Assembly (NCBI GenBank): GCA_035297265.1
Contig: DATGZH010000024.1
Span: 13,145 to 77,144, forward strand
DNA from: DATGZH01 sp035297265
GTDB lineage: Bacteria; Actinomycetota; Acidimicrobiia; Acidimicrobiales; RAAP-2
DNA: 64,000 nt
Direction: 5' to 3'
The translations under genes were made by a program, and so were the position numbers. The notes below the pieces were generated by a model, which searched no databases, was not told the DNA's origin, and saw only the letters and a program-made list of their open reading frames with translations. Shown here one piece after another: positions 33,022 through 40,526 of the stretch. How positions within the stretch are numbered: the first letter of the stretch is position 1; every line of letters starts with the position of its first letter.

Positions 33022-33792
33022 TCAGTTCCCGAGCGGTGCGGGCTCGTGCGCCGCCCCGTCGGTCGGCGGATCAGCGCGGTCGCGATGATGGGGCACGATG
33101 ATGTCCGCCGCCTCCTCGGGGGTGACCCCGGGATACAGCACGCGGATGATCCCGAAGGCCAGCGCGCCGCCCAGGATCTCGGCCCCGATGAAGGCGGGTA
33201 CCGACGAAGGGGCGATGCCCGCGAAGGTGTTCGAGAACATGCGTCCGATCGCTATCGCTGGGTTGGCGAAGGCCGTCGAGCTGGTGAAGAAGTAGGCGGC
33301 GCCGATGTAGGCCCCGACCGCGGCGGGGGCCGTGCGCGACCGTCCCGAGCGGGCCAGGGCGAAGATCACCATCAGGAGCCCGAAGGTGGCCACGATCTCG
33401 GAGAGGAAGTGGGCAGGGGTGGCCCGGTGCTTGGTCGAGAGCTCGAAGGCGGCCTTGGAGAACATGACGTTGGCGAGGACCGCCCCGCTCACGCACCCGG
33501 CCACCTGGGCGGGCAGGTAGGCGGTTGCGTCGCGCCACGAGAGCCCCCCGAACCCGGCGTCGACGAAGGAGACGACCGGGTTGAAGTGCCCGCCCGAGAT
33601 GGGCCCGAACATCAAGATGATGGCGAAGAGCCCCGCCGCGGTGGCCGCCGCGTTCTCCAGCAGTTGGAGCCCGGTGTTACCCGGCGACAGCTCCTGGGCG
33701 GCGATCCCCGAGCCGATCACGACCGCGGCCAAGAGTGCGCTGCCGAGGTATTCGGCGACGAGGCGCCGCCACAAGACGGCCTCGGTGCTCAT
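33022..33792 (-). CDS. aqpS: Aquaporin/aquaglyceroporin family channel (AqpS-like)
   Basis: Six-helix MIP channel of 256 residues with both half-helix motifs: NPV (71-73, in GGHFNPVVSF) and NPA (177-179, in FANPAIAIGR). The position after NPA, normally the selectivity-filter Arg, is Ile, which should widen the pore. An aquaporin next to arsC matches Sinorhizobium aqpS-arsC, where arsenite made inside leaves by diffusion through the channel, replacing an ArsB/Acr3 pump; no such pump is in this cluster. The C-terminus adds a His/Asp-rich tail. Second gene of the leftward operon, between arsI and the flavoprotein gene. Confidence 0.85.
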   Translation of the reverse strand: MSTEAVLWRRLVAEYLGSALLAAVVIGSGIAAQELSPGNTGLQLLENAAATAAGLFAIILMFGPISGGHFNPVVSFVDAGFGGLSWRDATAYLPAQVAGCVSGAVLANVMFSKAAFELSTKHRATPAHFLSEIVATFGLLMVIFALARSGRSRTAPAAVGAYIGAAYFFTSSTAFANPAIAIGRMFSNTFAGIAPSSVPAFIGAEILGGALAFGIIRVLYPGVTPEEAADIIVPHHRDRADPPTDGAAHEPAPLGN

Positions 33793-33826
33793 GGCGCGCC
33801 GGGCCTCGCCCGAGGCCCGGCTGAGC

Positions 33827-34300
33827 TCAACAGCACGACGTCGATGCGACCTGGGCGACCGCGTCGTCCGGACCCGTGGCGCAGCACGCGCTTGCGCCGG
33901 GTTCGGTGCCGCGCAGCTCGCCGGGGGGCATCTCTGCGTCGGCGAGCACCGTGTAGATCTCCCAGGGCTTGCCCCCGGGGCCGTCCACCCAGACCTTGTC
34001 TTGGATGGCGTAGCAGCAGGCCACCTGGTCCTCGGTGGCAGTGGGGAGCCCGGCGGCCTGGAGCCGGGCGGTGGCCTCGGCCACCTGCTCGGGGCGCTCG
34101 ACCTCGACCCCCAGGTGGTTGAGCGTGCCCGACTCGGCGCCCTTGTCCTCGATCAGGACCAGCTTGAGCGGGGGGTCGGCGATGGCGAAGTTGGCGTAGC
34201 CGGGACGGACCTTGGCCGGCGGGGTGGCGAAGAGCTTCTCGTAGAAGAGGACGGCCTCGTCGAGGTCCGAGACGTTGAGCGCGAGTTGCACACGGGACAT
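33827..34300 (-). CDS. arsI: ArsI/CadI family metalloenzyme (organoarsenical C-As lyase-like)
   Basis: Start at ATG 34300 with AGGAGG four bases upstream; the longer frame crosses the operator and is rejected. The 157-residue vicinal-oxygen-chelate protein has Gln 5, His 62 and Glu 114 at the spacing of the Fe(II) site of ArsI, and the paired cysteines ACCYA (95-96) that bind trivalent organoarsenicals. ArsI removes the methyl or aryl group from MAs(III), giving arsenite. The C-terminal extension ends in two more Cys pairs (SACCAT and STSCC), possibly extra metalloid ligands. The related CadI group is cadmium-induced, so a metal-response role is the alternative. First gene of the leftward operon, divergent from arsR. 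Confidence 0.85.
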   Translation of the reverse strand: MSRVQLALNVSDLDEAVLFYEKLFATPPAKVRPGYANFAIADPPLKLVLIEDKGAESGTLNHLGVEVERPEQVAEATARLQAAGLPTATEDQVACCYAIQDKVWVDGPGGKPWEIYTVLADAEMPPGELRGTEPGASACCATGPDDAVAQVASTSCC

Positions 34301-34315
34301 GAGGCCTCCTGTAGA

Positions 34316-34366
34316 TTGACTCCTGTCGATGCACTGTATTGTGCACCTTATATCGATGGGTGTCAA
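34316..34366. promoter_or_regulatory. Divergent arsR/arsI control region with two inverted operator copies
   Basis: TTGAC-N5-TCGAT at 34316-34330 and its exact inverse ATCGA-N5-GTCAA at 34352-34366 form a symmetric 51-bp element centred on 34341. Each copy covers a -35: TTGACT for arsR (rightward) and TTGACA for arsI (leftward, 34366-34361, 17 bases from a CACAAT -10 at 34343-34338). ArsR binding to both would shut both promoters until arsenite releases it. Confidence 0.75.
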
Positions 34367-34377
34367 TGGGAGGACGG

Positions 34378-34722
34378 ATGCCCGCTCCGAAGACCGCACG
34401 GGCTGCACCCGACGCGCTCTGCTGCGCGCCCCTCACCGCCGCGCCCATGTCGGCGGCCGAGGCCGAGGAGGCCGCCAGGTTGCTGTCTGCCCTCGCGGAC
34501 CCGGTCCGCCTCCAGCTGCTCTCGATCGTGGCCTCGGAAGGCCGGGTGTGCAGCTGCAACCTCGAGGAACCGCTCGGCAGGAGCCAGCCCACCGTGTCGC
34601 ACCACACACGAGTCCTGGCCGAGGCGGGGCTGCTCGTCGGCGAGCGCGAGGGCAAGTGGACCTGGTGGCGTCTCGCACCGGGTGGACTCGAGTCGGTCCG
34701 TCGGCTCCTCGGGGGCGGCTGA
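34378..34722 (+). CDS. arsR: ArsR family arsenite-responsive repressor
   Basis: 114 residues from ATG 34378, six bases after GGAGG; upstream in-frame ATGs lie in the operator. The winged helix-turn-helix spans about 35-105 with LSALADPVRLQLL and SQPTVSHHTRVL (recognition helix). Cysteines 15 and 16 (ALCCAP) and 58/60 (RVCSC) resemble the Cys15-Cys16-Cys55 arsenite site described for C. glutamicum ArsR, a layout different from the plasmid R773 repressor. It should repress itself and the arsI-aqpS-flavoprotein-arsC operon through the inverted sites in the 77-bp divergent gap. Confidence 0.93.
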   Translation: MPAPKTARAAPDALCCAPLTAAPMSAAEAEEAARLLSALADPVRLQLLSIVASEGRVCSCNLEEPLGRSQPTVSHHTRVLAEAGLLVGEREGKWTWWRLAPGGLESVRRLLGGG

Positions 34723-34777
34723 GACGCCGGGACCAACGGCTCTGGCCGCATCGTGATGTCCGGTCGATGCTGGTCCC

Positions 34778-35140
34778 ATGGCCGACGTGCTCGCGTACCT
34801 GGCCGGCGCTCTCGTCGCCACGTGGGGGGTCTTCCATGTCGTCCCGACGACCCGGGTGCTCGATGGCTTCGAGCCGATCTCAGTGGACAACCGGCGCGTC
34901 CTCGCCCAGGAGTGGGTCGCCGAGGCCGTCACCATGTGGGGGATCGCCACCTTCGTCATTGTGGGGACGGCTCTCCACCTCGGTGGGATCGACTGGCTCT
35001 ATCGCCTCGCGGCGGGGATCCTCGTCGTCTTGGGCGTCCTCACCACCTTCACCGGCGCGCGCACGGCCATCGTGTGGTTCAAGGTGTGCGTCGGGCTGCT
35101 CGGGGTGTCAGCGGCGCTCCTCGCCGTGGCGAGCGCGTAG
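34778..35140 (+). CDS. Small four-helix membrane protein of unknown function
   Basis: 120 residues with four predicted helices (about 5-22, 50-68, 74-92, 96-118) and short loops; the first loop holds a polar stretch (DGFEPISVDNRR). No motif I recognise, though topology and size resemble DUF4345-like small integral membrane proteins. It lies 55 bp downstream of arsR in the same direction and could be co-transcribed with it, which would place it under arsenic control, but nothing in the protein points to metal binding (only one Cys). A hairpin follows before the convergent WecB-type gene. Confidence 0.7.
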   Translation: MADVLAYLAGALVATWGVFHVVPTTRVLDGFEPISVDNRRVLAQEWVAEAVTMWGIATFVIVGTALHLGGIDWLYRLAAGILVVLGVLTTFTGARTAIVWFKVCVGLLGVSAALLAVASA

Positions 35141-35210
35141 TCCTTCCCTCACGCGGAGCGGCGCGGGGAGCGGGTCTTGGTCGTCCGAAGGCGCCTGACC
35201 CGCCCCGCTG

Positions 35211-35235
35211 GCGGTCGGGACCCCCGTCCCGCCGC
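35211..35235. terminator. Hairpin between convergent genes
   Basis: GCGG(T)CGGGAC and GTCCCGCCGC pair through ten bases with one bulge and a CCCC loop. It sits after the small membrane protein gene and touches the stop of the WecB-type gene, so it may serve both strands. Confidence 0.5.
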
Positions 35236-36083
35236 TACGCCTCCTCCTTCGCCCGGTGCTCGTCCACCACCAGATGGGGCGGGTGGGCCAGCAGCAAGAG
35301 GCCGAAGCGCGGGATGTTCATCAGGTACCGACGCCAGAGCCGCCGGGGCTCGCGCACCAGCCGGTAGAGCCACTCGAGGCCCCGGCGCTGCATCCAGCGG
35401 GGCGCCTGGGGCAGCTCGCCGGCGAAGAAGGCGAGGGCCGCCCCCACGCCGACGAGGACGGGCGCCTCGAGGGCCTCCCGGTGGTCGTGCATCCAGAACT
35501 CCTGCTTGGGGGTCCCGAGGCCCACCCACACGATGTCGGGTCGGGCCTCGTTCACCTCGGCGACGAGCGCGTCGTCCTCGGCCGCCGCGAGCTCCCGGAA
35601 GGGGGGCACGGTGGTGCCGGTGACCGAGAGGCCGGGGAAGCGGGTTGACAGCCGTTCGGCGCAGCGGGCGGCCACGCCCGGCGCCCCGCCGAGGAAATGC
35701 ATCCGCCAGCCCTCCTCGACCGCCCGGGCGCACACCGCGTCCATGAGGTCGGGCCCGTAGACCCTCGTCATCCAGGCGGCCCCGGCGAAGCGGCCGGCCC
35801 AGACCATGGGCATCCCGTCAGGGGTGGTGAGGCCCGAGGCGTTGTGGATGGACCGGAGCGCCGGGTCGCGCCGGGACTCCATGACCCCGTGCATGCCGGT
35901 GACGCACACGTACGTGCGGGACCGCTCGGCGATCCAAGCGCCGAACGCCTCGACCGCCAGCTCCAGGTTGATGCAGGAGACCTCGACCCCGAGCACGTCC
36001 ACCCGCAGCTCCCGCCGGCGGTCGGCCGGCGGCTGGCCAGCGGGGTCGGGGTCCGGTCGTCCGGAAGGGGCGGCGTCAGCCAC
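35235..36083 (-). CDS. WecB/TagA/CpsF family glycosyltransferase (GT26)
   Basis: 282 residues. The GT26 signatures are TPDGMPMVWAGR (catalytic Asp near residue 88), RVYGPDLMDAVC, FLGGAPGVA and the GLGTPKQEFW motif, then a basic C-terminal helix rich in Arg that in TagA holds the enzyme at the membrane. Family members transfer ManNAc, ManNAcA or glucose to a lipid-linked first sugar, often the second step of glycan assembly after a polyprenyl transferase such as the one at 29.3 kb. GTG start; the epimerase stop is eight bases upstream, so the two form an operon. The exact sugar is not readable. Confidence 0.92.
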   Translation of the reverse strand: MADAAPSGRPDPDPAGQPPADRRRELRVDVLGVEVSCINLELAVEAFGAWIAERSRTYVCVTGMHGVMESRRDPALRSIHNASGLTTPDGMPMVWAGRFAGAAWMTRVYGPDLMDAVCARAVEEGWRMHFLGGAPGVAARCAERLSTRFPGLSVTGTTVPPFRELAAAEDDALVAEVNEARPDIVWVGLGTPKQEFWMHDHREALEAPVLVGVGAALAFFAGELPQAPRWMQRRGLEWLYRLVREPRRLWRRYLMNIPRFGLLLLAHPPHLVVDEHRAKEEA

Positions 36084-36091
36084 CGGCCGGC

Positions 36092-37087
36092 TCAGCGGAC
36101 GGCGAGGGCCGTCGCCACCTGGTCGTGGACCCAGCGGTAGGTCACCTCGAGCCCGTCGGCGAGACGGGTCGAGGGCTCCCAGCCGCAGACCTCCCTGATG
36201 AGAGTGTTGTCGCTGTTGCGCCCCCGCACGCCCTTCGGGGCGTCGACGTCGTAGCGGCGCTGGAGCTTGACGCCGGCGATCTCGCTCACGATGTCGACGA
36301 GCTGGTCGATCGTCACGAGCTCGCTGCTCCCGACGTTGAGCGGTTCGGCGTAGTCACCGCAGAAGACCAGCATCGTGCCGGTGACGCAGTCGTCGATGTA
36401 GGTGAAGCTCCGGGTCTGCTTGCCGTCGCCCCACACCTCGATCTCCGTGGCCCCGGTCAGCTTGGCCTGGGCCACCTTGCGGCAGATGGCGGCGGGCGCC
36501 TTCTCCCGTCCGCCGCGCCAGGTCCCGTGGGGGCCGAAGACGTTGTGGAATCGGGCCACCCGGGTCTCGAGGCCGAAGTCCTCGTTGAAATGGCGGCACA
36601 TGCGCTCGCTGAACAACTTCTCCCACCCGTAGCCGTCCTCGGGCATGGCGGGATAGGCATCGGTTTCGCGGAGCGCCGTCACGTCAGGGTCCGTCTGGTG
36701 CTCCGCCGCGTACACGCAGGCCGAGGAGGAGAAGAAGAAGCGCTCGACTTCGGCGGCCCGAGACGCCTGGAGCAGGTTCGTGTTGATCAGCACGGAGAGC
36801 ATGCACAGGGCCTTGTTGTTCTCGATGAAGCCCATGCCCCCCATGTCGGCGGCGAGGTTGAGCACGTAGCGGCAGTCCTCGACCGCCTCCTGGGCGGCTC
36901 CGGGCACCTGGAGGTCCAGCTGGCGGCACTCGGCCTCGCCGAAGGCCTGGTGCCACTCCTCGACCGGCTTGAGGTCGACGGCCCGCACCTTCGTGTGACC
37001 GTCGGCGAGCAACGCCCCGACGAGGTGGCCTCCGATGAAGCCGCCGCCCCCGGTCACGAGAAGTCCCTGGTCTTTTTCGAGATTCAC
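36092..37087 (-). CDS. GDP-mannose 3,5-epimerase-like NAD-dependent epimerase
   Basis: Extended SDR enzyme of 331 residues. GTG 37087 is preferred over TTG 37120 because GAGAGAGAG precedes it and the Rossmann strand (LLVTGGGGFIGG) starts immediately. Besides the catalytic YGWEK it has the specific segments AADMGGMGFI, SSSACVY, GTWRGGREKAPAA and WGDGKQTRSF, which I know from plant GDP-mannose 3,5-epimerases and their bacterial relatives. These convert GDP-D-mannose to GDP-L-galactose and GDP-L-gulose. With phosphomannomutase and an isomerase at 45-48 kb, a GDP-mannose-derived sugar in the surface glycan is a fair inference. Divergent from a sulfotransferase gene. Confidence 0.85.
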   Translation of the reverse strand: MNLEKDQGLLVTGGGGFIGGHLVGALLADGHTKVRAVDLKPVEEWHQAFGEAECRQLDLQVPGAAQEAVEDCRYVLNLAADMGGMGFIENNKALCMLSVLINTNLLQASRAAEVERFFFSSSACVYAAEHQTDPDVTALRETDAYPAMPEDGYGWEKLFSERMCRHFNEDFGLETRVARFHNVFGPHGTWRGGREKAPAAICRKVAQAKLTGATEIEVWGDGKQTRSFTYIDDCVTGTMLVFCGDYAEPLNVGSSELVTIDQLVDIVSEIAGVKLQRRYDVDAPKGVRGRNSDNTLIREVCGWEPSTRLADGLEVTYRWVHDQVATALAVR

Positions 37088-37293
37088 GCCGACTCTCTCT
37101 CGATCACCGCCGTCACGCAAACGTTACGAATGTCACCGTTCGATCACCGGTGGTCAGTGGCCTGACGTACTCGGTCGGGAACCGCCCTCCCGATGGGCAG
37201 TCTATTTGTCCTGCGCAGGCGCGGCAATTGCGACACGTCGTGGCGTCGCGTCACGGCGTCAGCCTCCCGGTCGGCGGCGTCGTGGGCTGGCGC

Positions 37294-37299
37294 TACGAT
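37294..37299 (+). promoter_or_regulatory. Candidate -10 for a leaderless sulfotransferase mRNA
   Basis: TACGAT is followed by exactly six bases and then GTG 37306. No ribosome binding site precedes that GTG. No -35 is recognisable. Confidence 0.35.
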
Positions 37300-37305
37300 G
37301 CCGCC

Positions 37306-38289
37306 GTGCCCACCCCCGCTGAGCGGCGGTCGCGGGTGCTCTACCTCTGTGCGTGGGGCCGCAGCGGCACGACCGTACTCGACCGGGTGCTCGGTCAGCT
37401 CCCGGGCTGCTTCTCGGTCGGCGAGCTGCGCTCCCTCTGGGACGCCGACCCCGAGGTGCGACGGTGCGGTTGCGGCAAGACCGTGGCGGCGTGTGACGTC
37501 TGGGGACCGGTGCTGGACGATGTCCTCGCACCACCCGGACCGCGGTCGGTGGCCGAGGTGCGCCGGCTCCGCGACGAGGTGGCCCGCAGCCGCCACCTCC
37601 TGGGCCTGTGGCGCCGGGGCCACCGATCAGAGGCGGCCGAGGCCTACGGCGCGTTGCTCGTCGCCCTCTATCGCGCCCTTCTCGACCGGACCGGGGCCGA
37701 GCTGGTGGTGGACTCCTCTAAGCACCCGGCCGAGGCGCTGGTGCTGGCCGGGCGCTCTGACCTCGATCTTTCCGTCCTGCACGTCGTGCGCGACCCACGA
37801 GCCGTGGCCTTCTCGTGGAGCAGGACCCCGGTCGGGGCGGACGGCTCCACGAGCGCCTCCGAGGACCGCCCACCGCCCAGGGGGCCGCTGTCGAGCTCCG
37901 CCTGGTGGACGGCGTGGAACGCCGCGGCCGAGTGGCTGGTCGCCGATCGCGCGGGGACGGGGTATGTCCGCCTGCGGTACGAGGACGTGGTGGCCGATCC
38001 GCTCCGCCGTTTGGGCCCGCTCGTCCGGCGGCTCGGACATTCGCCGGACGAGCTCCGACTGGACTCGGACGGCGCCGTCGACCTCGCACCGAGTCACACC
38101 GTGGCCGGCAACCCCAACCGCTTCGCCGCCGGGCCCGTCCGGCTGGTCGAGGACCGAGCCTGGGTGGGATCGATGGCGACCTCGGCGCGATGGCTGGCCA
38201 CCGTGCCCGCACTCCCGCTCATGTCGCACTACGGCTACGCGCTGCGCGCCCCTGGTCGAGATCCCGCGGACGGCGACGGGCGCAGCTGA
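37306..38289 (+). CDS. PAPS-dependent sulfotransferase family protein
   Basis: 327 residues from GTG 37306, chosen because the sulfotransferase strand starts ten residues later; the longer frame from 37150 adds non-conserved sequence across the promoter. The 5'-phosphosulfate loop is WGRSGTTVLDRVL and the 3'-phosphate strand is VVRDPRAVAFSW. The region after the loop has VGELRSLW and a CGCG cluster with a third Cys, as in the proteins at 15.1 and 39.5 kb. There is no membrane helix. Predicted to transfer sulfate from PAPS to a glycan hydroxyl in the cytoplasm before export. Acceptor unknown. Confidence 0.82.
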   Translation: MPTPAERRSRVLYLCAWGRSGTTVLDRVLGQLPGCFSVGELRSLWDADPEVRRCGCGKTVAACDVWGPVLDDVLAPPGPRSVAEVRRLRDEVARSRHLLGLWRRGHRSEAAEAYGALLVALYRALLDRTGAELVVDSSKHPAEALVLAGRSDLDLSVLHVVRDPRAVAFSWSRTPVGADGSTSASEDRPPPRGPLSSSAWWTAWNAAAEWLVADRAGTGYVRLRYEDVVADPLRRLGPLVRRLGHSPDELRLDSDGAVDLAPSHTVAGNPNRFAAGPVRLVEDRAWVGSMATSARWLATVPALPLMSHYGYALRAPGRDPADGDGRS

Positions 38290-38350
38290 CGGCCCGACAG
38301 CCGCCAACGACGTCGGCCTCATGGCGACCGGTTCCGCCTTCGCCGTCCCT

Positions 38351-38406
38351 ATTCGTAAAACGAGCTGAGGACGTCACCAACGCCAATTCGTAAAGAGCGC
38401 TGAGGA
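38351..38406. repeat. Imperfect direct repeat upstream of a sulfotransferase gene
   Basis: ATTCGTAAA followed by an ACGAG/GAGCG variant and then CTGAGGA occurs at 38351-38371 and again at 38386-38406, exactly 35 bases apart. The region is less GC-rich than its flanks and lies just before a TACCAT -10-like element near 38436, so it could be a binding site for a regulator. Confidence 0.55.
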
Positions 38407-38481
38407 GAAAACGGGGACTCGGTGGGGTCCTTGCTACCATCGGGCGCCCGTCGAGGACCCCCGGCTTGGAGGCCAGCATTC

Positions 38482-39513
38482 ATGACGAGCGCCGGGGGAC
38501 CCCCTGCCGCTGGCGGTGACGACTATCTCCGCCGACGCGTGCGGGACGACCCCGTCCGCGCCTTGCGCGAGCTCCTGTCCCCACGGGTGGCCTACCTCGA
38601 TCTCCTCGGCAATGTCACGAGGAGCACCGTGGTGTTAGCGAGCGCGCGCAGCGGGTCGACGCTCATGGCCGAGCTACTCGCCGGACAGCAACTGCGCATC
38701 ATCTTCGAGCCCCTCCGCGCCCACCGGGTCAGGATGAGCGGCAACTTCCGACGGGGCAAGTTCGTCGAGCCCGGCACGGACGACCCGGAGCTGCACCGGT
38801 TGCTCCACCGGGTGCTCACCGGTCGGATCCGCAATCTCTGGGTCGACGCCCACAACACGGTGCGACTGCCGACCGGCCGGGTGGTGAAGGAGGTCCGGGC
38901 CAACAACCTGGCGCCGTGGCTCGTCACCGAGTTCCCCGACGTCCCTGTCGTCTACCTGCTCCGGCATCCGCTGGCCACCGCGGTGTCGGCCTCGGACCTG
39001 TCCCAGAACGACCATCTCGACGACCTCGTCGGGCAAGCGGACTTCATGGCCCGGTTCGGACCGGCAAAAGAGCTCATCGACCGGACGATGGCCGAGCGTC
39101 GGGCGACCACAGCCGCCTGGGTGCTGCGCTGGTGCCTCGAGAACGCCCTACCCATCCGCCTGCTGCGCCCCGGGTCGGTGCACGTCGTCTTCTACGAGGA
39201 CCTGGTCGTCAAGCCGAAGGCCGAGCTCGACCGGCTGGCCGGCTACCTCGGGCAGAAGAACCCAGCCCGCTGGGGTGGCTGGCAGGCTGCTCCAGCGGCG
39301 CTCGACCGTCCCTCGCGGTCGTCCTGGCGGGACGGGGAGCGCCGACCGAGCACCGACGAGCGGGTCTCGGGCTGGCGTGAGGCGGTCGACGACCGGGAGC
39401 TCGAGGAGTCGCTCGAACTCCTCGGCGCCTTCGGCCTCGACCGCGTCTACGGGGCGGAGCCGGCCCCGCTCCTCGGTCCGGAACGTCTGCTTTTGGGGGC
39501 GCCGACGAGCTGA
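38482..39513 (+). CDS. Sulfotransferase family protein (different subgroup)
   Basis: 343 residues from ATG 38482, ten bases after GGAGG; an upstream in-frame GTG at 38422 lacks support. The 5'-phosphosulfate loop is SARSGSTLMAELL and the 3'-phosphate region is VVYLLRHPLATAVSAS. It lacks the CGCG cluster of the other sulfotransferases and has extra sequence before the P-loop (about 45 residues), so it belongs to a separate branch. The late segment VHVVFYEDLVVKPKAEL is typical of PAPS sulfotransferases. It converges on another sulfotransferase 8 bp away. Acceptor unknown, likely carbohydrate from context. Confidence 0.8.
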   Translation: MTSAGGPPAAGGDDYLRRRVRDDPVRALRELLSPRVAYLDLLGNVTRSTVVLASARSGSTLMAELLAGQQLRIIFEPLRAHRVRMSGNFRRGKFVEPGTDDPELHRLLHRVLTGRIRNLWVDAHNTVRLPTGRVVKEVRANNLAPWLVTEFPDVPVVYLLRHPLATAVSASDLSQNDHLDDLVGQADFMARFGPAKELIDRTMAERRATTAAWVLRWCLENALPIRLLRPGSVHVVFYEDLVVKPKAELDRLAGYLGQKNPARWGGWQAAPAALDRPSRSSWRDGERRPSTDERVSGWREAVDDRELEESLELLGAFGLDRVYGAEPAPLLGPERLLLGAPTS

Positions 39514-39521
39514 CGCTCCGA

Positions 39522-40526
39522 TCAGGCGCCGTCCGGCTCGACGGACGGGCCGGACGTCCGCCACGGGTAGCGGTAGCGCCGGAGGTAGGGGGCGGCGACG
39601 GCGGTGACCACGTGGCGGTCCCGTGCCGGCATGCGCTCCTGCCACTCGAGATCGAGGCGGAGGGGCACGGTCCCCCGGTGGAAACGCAGTCGGTTCCCGA
39701 ACACGCTGTGGGTGCTCTCCAGGACCACTGCACGACCGTCGGCCACGAGCGGGAGCTCGGTTGGCTCCTCGCCCAACCAGGCGAGGAGGTCGGAGAGGAC
39801 ACCGCGGGGGTCGGTCACGAAGTCCTCGTAGCGCAGCACGCGGGAGCGGCCGGGGACGAGGGGGGCGAGGAGCCGGTTCGTGTAGAGGTTGTTGAGGGAC
39901 CAGCGCAGCGCGGCGTTGCCCGGGCCGTGGACGTCGCCGCGGGCGCCTTCGTTCCCGGTGAGATTGATGTCCTTGCCCCACGAATAGGCCACGCCCCGCG
40001 GGTCGCGCACCATGTGGAGGACAAAGAGCTCGACGCTGTCGAGGGAGGAGGCCAGTATCCCGTCCGCCGGCATGTCCGAACAGTCCACGATGACGCGTGC
40101 CCCCGACTGGTCGGCGATGGCCCGGTAGTGCGCCTCGAGACCGCGGGCGTAGTGGTCGTAGTCGTCCAGCCGGTGGAGACCCCGGACGTGGAGCCATACG
40201 TTGGCGGCGCGGGTCGTGCCCAGCCGGCGCTTGTGGAGCCGGCCCAGCTCGGGCCCGTCGTGCTCGTAGTCCTGGCCGAGGGCGGACTTCGCGACGGCCA
40301 GCCAGAACGGGCAGTCCCGGACGAAGAGTCCGCAGCCGCAGGTGCCCGTGGCGAACGCCGGGCGCCAGAGCGCCCACAGCTCGCCGACGTCGCAGAAGCC
40401 GGGGAGCTGCCCAAGTACCAGCGACATGAGGGTGGTGCCACTGCGGCCGACGCTCGAGATGTACAGCACCTTCGGCTTGGCTGAGGTGGACCCCCCGCCA
40501 GGGAGGGCGCCCGACGCTTCGCTCAA
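39522..40526 (-). CDS. PAPS-dependent sulfotransferase family protein
   Basis: 334 residues if translation begins at TTG 40526, which overlaps the stop of the beta-helix gene (TTGA); GTG 40568 inside that gene is the alternative. Motifs: ISSVGRSGTTLMSLVLG (5'-phosphosulfate loop), VGELWALW, the CGCG...CPFW cysteine cluster, and HMVRDPRGVAYSWGK (3'-phosphate site). It is close to the protein at 15.1 kb in every one of these segments. It is the last gene of a four-gene leftward operon (flippase, GT4, beta-helix protein, sulfotransferase), which ties sulfation to glycan assembly and export. Confidence 0.82.
   Translation of the reverse strand: MSEASGALPGGGSTSAKPKVLYISSVGRSGTTLMSLVLGQLPGFCDVGELWALWRPAFATGTCGCGLFVRDCPFWLAVAKSALGQDYEHDGPELGRLHKRRLGTTRAANVWLHVRGLHRLDDYDHYARGLEAHYRAIADQSGARVIVDCSDMPADGILASSLDSVELFVLHMVRDPRGVAYSWGKDINLTGNEGARGDVHGPGNAALRWSLNNLYTNRLLAPLVPGRSRVLRYEDFVTDPRGVLSDLLAWLGEEPTELPLVADGRAVVLESTHSVFGNRLRFHRGTVPLRLDLEWQERMPARDRHVVTAVAAPYLRRYRYPWRTSGPSVEPDGA

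Noticed and set aside
34301..34344. GCAC/GTGC inverted repeat inside the ars operator
   Set aside because: Its centre (about 34337) differs from the main symmetry at 34341 and it is only four bases long.
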